Under the pieces are notes generated by a model. The model searched no databases, was not told the DNA's origin, and was given only the letters and a program-made list of their open reading frames with translations. Below, piece after piece: positions 59,576-64,000 of a stretch of 64,000 nucleotides of DNA; the stretch's first letter is position 1; every line of letters begins with the position of its first letter. The stretch spans positions 930,001 through 994,000 of the forward strand of contig NZ_VTSR01000032.1 of NCBI RefSeq assembly GCF_008329715.1. The letters run 5' to 3'. The position numbers and the translations under genes were made by a program. The stretch is from Gimesia chilikensis. Its GTDB lineage: Bacteria > Planctomycetota > Planctomycetia > Planctomycetales > Planctomycetaceae.

Positions 59576-59749
59576 GTATGAATTCAACTTGCCTTTCGGC
59601 TTTCGGGGCTTCGATTCTTATATTGAGACTTAGAATTGTCAATAGGTTCTGTGCATTCTCTAAAAGATTTGAAAAAACAGCTTTATCACGCTACTCTTGC
59701 AACACCAACGTATACATTCACATCATCTGAACTTTGTTGAGCTTCAGTA

Positions 59750-61195
59750 ATGACAGAAAAAGAATCTAAAGAGTTGCCTCCAAAATTATTCATTTCTTAT
59801 AGCTGGACCACCCCAGAACATGAAGACTGGGTACTCAGACTCGCAACGGAACTTTGTGAATCTGGTGTTGATGTACTTCTTGACAAATGGGATCTCCGTG
59901 AGGGACAGGATGCATTTGATTTTATGGAGAAAATGGTCAAGGACCCTGAAATCAGTAAAGTTATTATGGTCACAGATAAAGCATATGCTGAAAAAGCTGA
60001 TGACAGAACAGGGGGCGTAGGCACTGAAACTCAAATTATATCCAAAGAGGTTTACGACAAAGTTTCTCAAAAGAAATTTGTGGCCATCATTCCAAGCAAG
60101 GATGAAACAGGAAAGCCTTATTTACCTGTTTATTACAAGTCAAGAATTTATATCGATCTGAGTGAAGAAGATATATATGCAAAAAATTTCGAAACATTAC
60201 TTCGCTGGATATTTGATAAACCGCTTCATACAAAGCCTGAGATTGGTAAAGCACCTTCATTCCTAGATAAAGAACCTGGGATTTCACTAGGAGCAACCGC
60301 GTTATTTCGCAGGACAAACGATGCTCTAAAAAACGATAAGTCTTATAAGTATGGGGCACTGAATGAGTACTTGGATACTTTTTCTACAAACTTGGAAAGG
60401 TTTAGAATCGAACAACATGAGGGTGAATACGACGAAGCTCTTATTGAGAATATCAAAAGTTTTTTACCACATAGAAATGAATATATTCAACTGCTTTCGA
60501 TCATCGCACAATACTCACCAAATCCAGAAGCAATACAACTAGTTCACAAGTTCTTTGAGGGCTTAATAAGATACTACTATCCTCCCAAAGACGGCCCTGG
60601 AGGAGGCTTGGTTTGCAGATTCGATAATTTCAAATTCATCGTACATGAGTTGTTTTTATATACGATTGCAATTTTGGTTGAACACGAACTTTTCAATTTG
60701 GCAAATCTACTTTTAGAAGAGTTTTATTTTGTAAGAGATCCACGACGGAGCAATGCCGATTCTCTGTCGCACTATTCTGTGATTCGAAAGAATCTTGAAT
60801 CTCTCGAATACCGAAAGCATCGTTTAAAATTAAATAGAATTTCAGTCCATGCAGATTTGTTAAAAGAAAGGTGCGTTGGGACTGGGGTAGATTTTAATTC
60901 AATAATGCAAGCAGACTTTCTGTTGTACATTAAAACATTTGCCAGATATTCCTGGTGGCCAGAAACACTCGTTTATGCTTCAGATCATTATGGACCCTTT
61001 GAAATCTTCGCAAGAGCAACCTCAAGACGATATTTTGATAAGATGAAGTGCCTGCTTGGAGTGGAATCGGCAGCCGAACTGTCAGAGCAAATTACTAAAT
61101 TTTTAAACGAGGGGGGGCGTTTCCCCAATATTAGACATACCTTTCCAGACCCTGAAGCTCTTTTGGGAATTGAAAGATTGGCTAGTTTGCCTTAG
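59750..61195 (+). CDS. SEFIR/TIR-domain protein with long C-terminal domain
   Basis: A 481-aa AT-rich gene. Residues about 12-150 are a SEFIR/TIR-like domain: KLFISYSWTTPEHEDWVLRL, then LDKWDLREGQDAFDFMEKMV, ISKVIMVTDKAYAEKAD, and GTETQIISKEVYDKV. Bacterial TIR/SEFIR proteins include NAD-consuming or signalling effectors of anti-phage defence; the Glu in FMEKMV is a candidate catalytic residue. Residues about 180-481 are an unrecognised, mainly helical domain (HELFLYTIAILVEHELFNLA). No membrane segment. It is on an integrative element and is followed in the same direction after 125 nt by a DUF4145 gene. Confidence 0.85.
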   Translation: MTEKESKELPPKLFISYSWTTPEHEDWVLRLATELCESGVDVLLDKWDLREGQDAFDFMEKMVKDPEISKVIMVTDKAYAEKADDRTGGVGTETQIISKEVYDKVSQKKFVAIIPSKDETGKPYLPVYYKSRIYIDLSEEDIYAKNFETLLRWIFDKPLHTKPEIGKAPSFLDKEPGISLGATALFRRTNDALKNDKSYKYGALNEYLDTFSTNLERFRIEQHEGEYDEALIENIKSFLPHRNEYIQLLSIIAQYSPNPEAIQLVHKFFEGLIRYYYPPKDGPGGGLVCRFDNFKFIVHELFLYTIAILVEHELFNLANLLLEEFYFVRDPRRSNADSLSHYSVIRKNLESLEYRKHRLKLNRISVHADLLKERCVGTGVDFNSIMQADFLLYIKTFARYSWWPETLVYASDHYGPFEIFARATSRRYFDKMKCLLGVESAAELSEQITKFLNEGGRFPNIRHTFPDPEALLGIERLASLP

Positions 61196-61320
61196 TACTG
61201 ACGCACAAGCAGTCTTTGTGTAAGTACGCTATTCGATTTCAAGAGTATCATGCATTTGATCTCTAATTTACTAGTGTCACTGGCGATAAGCCCTCTTGGT
61301 TTTATGACGGGAATCTATTT

Positions 61321-61944
61321 ATGAGCCGTGAAATAATTAATGTCATTGGCTATTGCAGTCATTGTGGGAATACAACTCCGCAAACTGTTGAGGGGACACT
61401 CTATTACCAAGGAGGAGATAAAGATGATGGACTGTATTTTTTAGCAAGATGCGGGACTTGCCAGAAAGGGTTACTCAGAAGGACTGAATGTAATCGGATG
61501 ATAGCGGGTTTACGTGGCAATGAAGACTCTGAGCTAATTTGGCCTGCTTCTGGTGATCTTCATAACTGTGTTCCTGATAAAGTTCGAAAATGTTACGAAG
61601 AAGCCATTAAGATTAAAAATCTTGCTCCAAATGCTTTCGCGAACCAAATCAGAAGATCTTTAGAAGCTGTTTGTAAGGAGCAAAGTGTGCCTGGAAATAG
61701 TTTAAAGCAATGCTTAGATAATCTAGCAAGCAGCGGAGTTATCCCTCCAGTTCAAGCTGAAATGAGCGACCTTTTACGCCTTCTCGGAAACATCGGTTCT
61801 CATGCAGCTGATGAGGAAGTTGATCCCAAATACGTGACTGTATTAGACGAATTTTTCCGAGCAATCATAGAATATGTGTATGTTGCTCCACATCGAATCA
61901 CAGAATTTAAAGAATCACTTGATCGAGCAAAAAGAGCGACATAA
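61321..61944 (+). CDS. DUF4145 protein with zinc ribbon
   Basis: A 207-aa protein. The N-terminal half has two CxxC pairs (YCSHCGN and RCGTCQK), a probable zinc ribbon. The C-terminal half (about 105-200) is DUF4145: AFANQIRRSLEAVCKEQSVP, then LLRLLGNIGSHAADEEVDPK. DUF4145 proteins occur repeatedly in restriction-modification and other defence loci, though their mechanism is unsettled. Similar AT-richness and orientation to the upstream SEFIR/TIR gene suggest joint acquisition and perhaps joint action. Start ATG 61321. Confidence 0.85.
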   Translation: MSREIINVIGYCSHCGNTTPQTVEGTLYYQGGDKDDGLYFLARCGTCQKGLLRRTECNRMIAGLRGNEDSELIWPASGDLHNCVPDKVRKCYEEAIKIKNLAPNAFANQIRRSLEAVCKEQSVPGNSLKQCLDNLASSGVIPPVQAEMSDLLRLLGNIGSHAADEEVDPKYVTVLDEFFRAIIEYVYVAPHRITEFKESLDRAKRAT

Positions 61945-62449
61945 ATGTCTCTGAAATTTGTACTTAACAGTTAAAGTCCCATTCCCCTACTGATATACAT
62001 TCAGCGCTGTTTCTGGATCGTGGATACCCAGGTGGGTGTTTACCGCCTGTGGATGATCAAACCCGGTTAACCCCTCACTGGGTTACCCCAGAGAGAGTCA
62101 ACATTCCTACTTCAATCAGTGGGGGAAATCTTTAACGGTTCGTTCCTGCCATAGCCTTTCAGCGCGCAATAAATCCATACCCCGACTCTTATTTAAAGAC
62201 GTTGCACCGATTGCACTTTGCAATCCCTTCCTGGTCTCCCAGATTCCTCACGTCTCAATCAGTACGCTGCACCCGCCACGGCATAGTCACACCGTTATTC
62301 ATGTTTTTCACACATACAGCTTTGGGTGTCTGATTTGGTCGTTTGATATTTATCCATCGCCTCAGCGACCGTTGGCAATCAAACCGCGATTTTACTCGCA
62401 CCTGTGCCCGTTGCCCTCTATGTGGGCTATGTAATCTCAACCTCAACGC
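61945..62449. other. Intergenic region within the element
   Basis: 505 nt without a convincing gene. Inverted repeat gattgca-ctt-tgcaatc at 62209-62225 (7-bp stem), and an imperfect one around 62074-62101 built on ggttaaccc/gggttacc. A 63-codon minus-strand frame (62255-62446) is basic and featureless. It lies downstream of the ParB-like gene on minus and of DUF4145 on plus. Confidence 0.4.
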
Positions 62450-62905
62450 TTACGGGTCGATTTCCCATTGAAAACGTGAGAACTGGAACGTCTCACGCTC
62501 CGCAGTTTCGACCGCAAGGGCTTCCTGTCGTTCCCCGGCCAGTTCCCGTTCCCTGGCCCGGTCTGTAGCGATGTTTTGCAACACCTGTCTCTCATGAAGC
62601 TTGATGTCGGCTGACCGGTCACGGTAGCGGTTACACTCAATCAGGGCCTCACGTATCGCCAGTTCGTCATTAAGGTCCAGTCTGACGAGAACGCGAGCCT
62701 CTTTTATGCCAGCGTCCAGGGCTGCCTGATAGCGTTTGTGGCCATCGATAATAATCAGGTCCTGAGTTACCTGAATCGGCGTAATAATGCCGTGTCGCTT
62801 CACAGACGCGATGAATCCCCGGTCCAAGTCGTATCCATACAGCTCGATGCTCAGAGGGTGGCGTGACAGATCAGACAGCCGAACGCGATTCAGAACGTAA
62901 TTCAT
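62450..62905 (-). CDS. ParB/Srx-fold N-terminal domain protein
   Basis: A 151-aa protein with the ParB-like nuclease/CTPase fold: VRLSDLSRHPLSIELYG, FIASVKRHGIITPIQV, the diagnostic LIIIDGHKRYQAAL, and a helical tail IREALIECNRYRDRSAD. The DNA-binding helix-turn-helix and dimerisation parts of true ParB are missing. Such short ParB-like proteins are frequent on mobile elements. It lies 262 nt downstream, on the same strand, of another ParB-type gene. Confidence 0.88.
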   Translation of the reverse strand: MNYVLNRVRLSDLSRHPLSIELYGYDLDRGFIASVKRHGIITPIQVTQDLIIIDGHKRYQAALDAGIKEARVLVRLDLNDELAIREALIECNRYRDRSADIKLHERQVLQNIATDRARERELAGERQEALAVETAERETFQFSRFQWEIDP

Positions 62906-63167
62906 AAAACCCCTGTTGTTTTGTTCGATGATGGTGAAAACGAGGACGCCGATTGAGAAACCTCCCAGAACTCAATCGACGCCGCCCGTTTCGCTGAATC
63001 CAATTGCTCTGAAAACCGGCTATTTGCAGCCGGGTTAAAAGACAAATATTTTCAATTCGCAGTGCTCTTAAAAAGAAGGAAAGACACACTCAAAACCCGA
63101 CAGTTCCCTATGGCATCGATCATTTTTTGGAAAGCCAAAAAAGAACCTAGCCCCCCCCCTGGGACTA
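62906..63167. other. Intergenic region between the two ParB-like genes
   Basis: 262 nt. Contains an AT inverted repeat ttttttgg-aaag-ccaaaaaa at 63123-63142 and a run of nine C at 63151-63159. No gene seen. Confidence 0.4.
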
Positions 63168-64000
63168 TCACACAGCCTGCCGTACGCTGCCTGTCGTGCC
63201 CTGTGTGGCGTTCTGTCCTTCGATGAAGAGTTGGGATAGGTCCTTGTTCAACGCCCCCGTCTGGTAGCACTTGTCGCACTTCTGGCCATTGCAGTGTCCG
63301 CAGACCACAACCGGTTTGCGGTGGTTGATGGTGTTTATCAGATTGGTGTAACAGGTCATGATGTCGTTCATCGCATTGGGACCACACCAGGCACCGCCCG
63401 GACCATTCGGCAATTCTTGTATTGCTTTCTTCAGAGCGGTGGCTTGCTTCTGGACTTCGTTGAACGGGGTTTGCATCTCTTTAACGTGGTACTCAGTCAC
63501 AACGCCGTGCGGCACAACCGGTTCGTCTGTCGGCTCCATACCGCCCCACTCGTAAGGGGTGAATGACGTCCCGCCGGACGGCTCCCCTCTCCCCATCGCA
63601 CGTTCATACTCGGCTTTCTGCTGGTCAGCTGGTAGGGCTGCAATCTCAACCGCTCGGTCTTTGCTGATCTTCTTTGCGTTTAGCAGTTCATCTCTGACAC
63701 TGGGGCCGAGGTTCGCTGCCAGTTTATCAACAGCTTCAGCATATTTGGCATCGCGTCTGATTTGAGCCGGACTCATACCGACCCGATCAGCAATCCTACC
63801 AGCCGTTTTCCCCGGGTGCTCAATTTGATCACCCGGGAGACTTGGAGGAGAATCCCCCCGTTTAAGGAAATCCTTGTCGTTCTTCTTCTGGGAGTTATAC
63901 AGCTTCCCTACCAGGTACGCCCGCTGAGACGGGGCTACGTTTCGCCGTCCGATCTGGTTGTTGATGATCCAGTCATGCACAGCGTCCCGGTCTGAGAACT
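63168..64000 (-). CDS. ParB-like element protein, 5' end beyond the window
   Basis: A partial gene; the frame is open through the right edge. The visible 277 or so residues include VHDWIINNQIGRRNVAPSQR and an HTH-like segment (TAGRIADRVGMSPAQIRRD) followed by KISKDRAVEIAALPADQQ. This matches the middle and C-terminal architecture of ParB-family proteins found on mobile elements, whose N-terminal domain would be outside the window. The C-terminus adds four Cys (CGHC and CDKC), a small zinc-knuckle-like site. A GTG at 63980 is in frame but is probably internal, because the preceding codons (F-S-D-R-D-A) continue the family pattern. Confidence 0.78.
   Translation of the reverse strand, partial: FSDRDAVHDWIINNQIGRRNVAPSQRAYLVGKLYNSQKKNDKDFLKRGDSPPSLPGDQIEHPGKTAGRIADRVGMSPAQIRRDAKYAEAVDKLAANLGPSVRDELLNAKKISKDRAVEIAALPADQQKAEYERAMGRGEPSGGTSFTPYEWGGMEPTDEPVVPHGVVTEYHVKEMQTPFNEVQKQATALKKAIQELPNGPGGAWCGPNAMNDIMTCYTNLINTINHRKPVVVCGHCNGQKCDKCYQTGALNKDLSQLFIEGQNATQGTTGSVRQAV

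Larger units (their letters stand above)
59426..59749. other. Intergenic region with structured inverted repeats
   Basis: 324 nt between the divergent 367-aa and SEFIR/TIR genes. The left half is rich in hairpins (listed separately); the right half is AT-rich and presumably carries the promoter of the SEFIR/TIR gene. Confidence 0.5.

Noticed and set aside
62255-62446. 63-codon basic minus-strand frame in the element
   Set aside because: Cannot be supported; no ribosome site or motif and very Arg-rich.

Overview
The window looks like a chromosomal segment of a planctomycete, probably of the Gimesia/Rubinisphaera type. Evidence: a fused SecD-SecF, two DUF1559 proteins with prepilin leaders and an H-X9-DG C-terminus, an alternative GlmU-like protein, MJ0042-type zinc-ribbon membrane proteins, Tat-exported Gfo/Idh/MocA oxidoreductases and secreted ceramidase-family hydrolases. 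Assignment is from protein resemblance only; no rRNA is present.

Layout. 1-3.9 kb: end of tgt, then yajC and secDF. 4-6.6 kb (minus): pyrC, a small L7/L12-CTD-like protein, tsaB. 6.9-12 kb: a ClC channel (plus), then a UvrD/PcrA helicase and a Ser/Thr kinase (minus). 12.2-15.8 kb (minus): operon rpe - degenerate histidine phosphatase - accD, and gapA. 16.3-24.6 kb (plus): a compact chemotaxis cluster cheA-cheW-mcp-cheY-cheB-cheR whose receptor is soluble and starts with a haem globin domain. 24.8-29.1 kb: GlmU-like protein, small proteins and a DUF1559/lipoprotein pair. 29.4-38.7 kb (plus): a long co-directional run with an FtsX/LolD-type exporter, a tandem ModA-ModB-ModC importer, a MoaD-like sulfur carrier, an E1-like protein and a ceramidase-family enzyme. 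39-56.3 kb: nucleotidyltransferase-HD fusion, pseudo-receiver, D-aminoacylase family, oxidoreductase, peptidase, esterase-like hydrolase, a SUKH/ankyrin giant, a second DUF1559 set and zinc-ribbon proteins.

56.5-64 kb is accessory DNA. A tRNA-Arg(TCT) is overlapped on the opposite strand by the end of a tyrosine integrase, so the tRNA marks the left end of an integrative element running past the window. The element carries a small membrane protein, an unrecognised 367-aa protein with a structured upstream region, an AT-rich SEFIR/TIR protein followed by a zinc-ribbon DUF4145 protein (best candidate for a defence module), and two ParB-like proteins.

Most notable: the SEFIR/TIR + DUF4145 pair, the globin-PAS chemoreceptor, the double-domain ModA beside a divergent E1/ubiquitin-like pair, several degenerate 'pseudo-enzymes' (histidine phosphatase, receiver, E1), and the inverted-repeat structured region at 59.45-59.58 kb.
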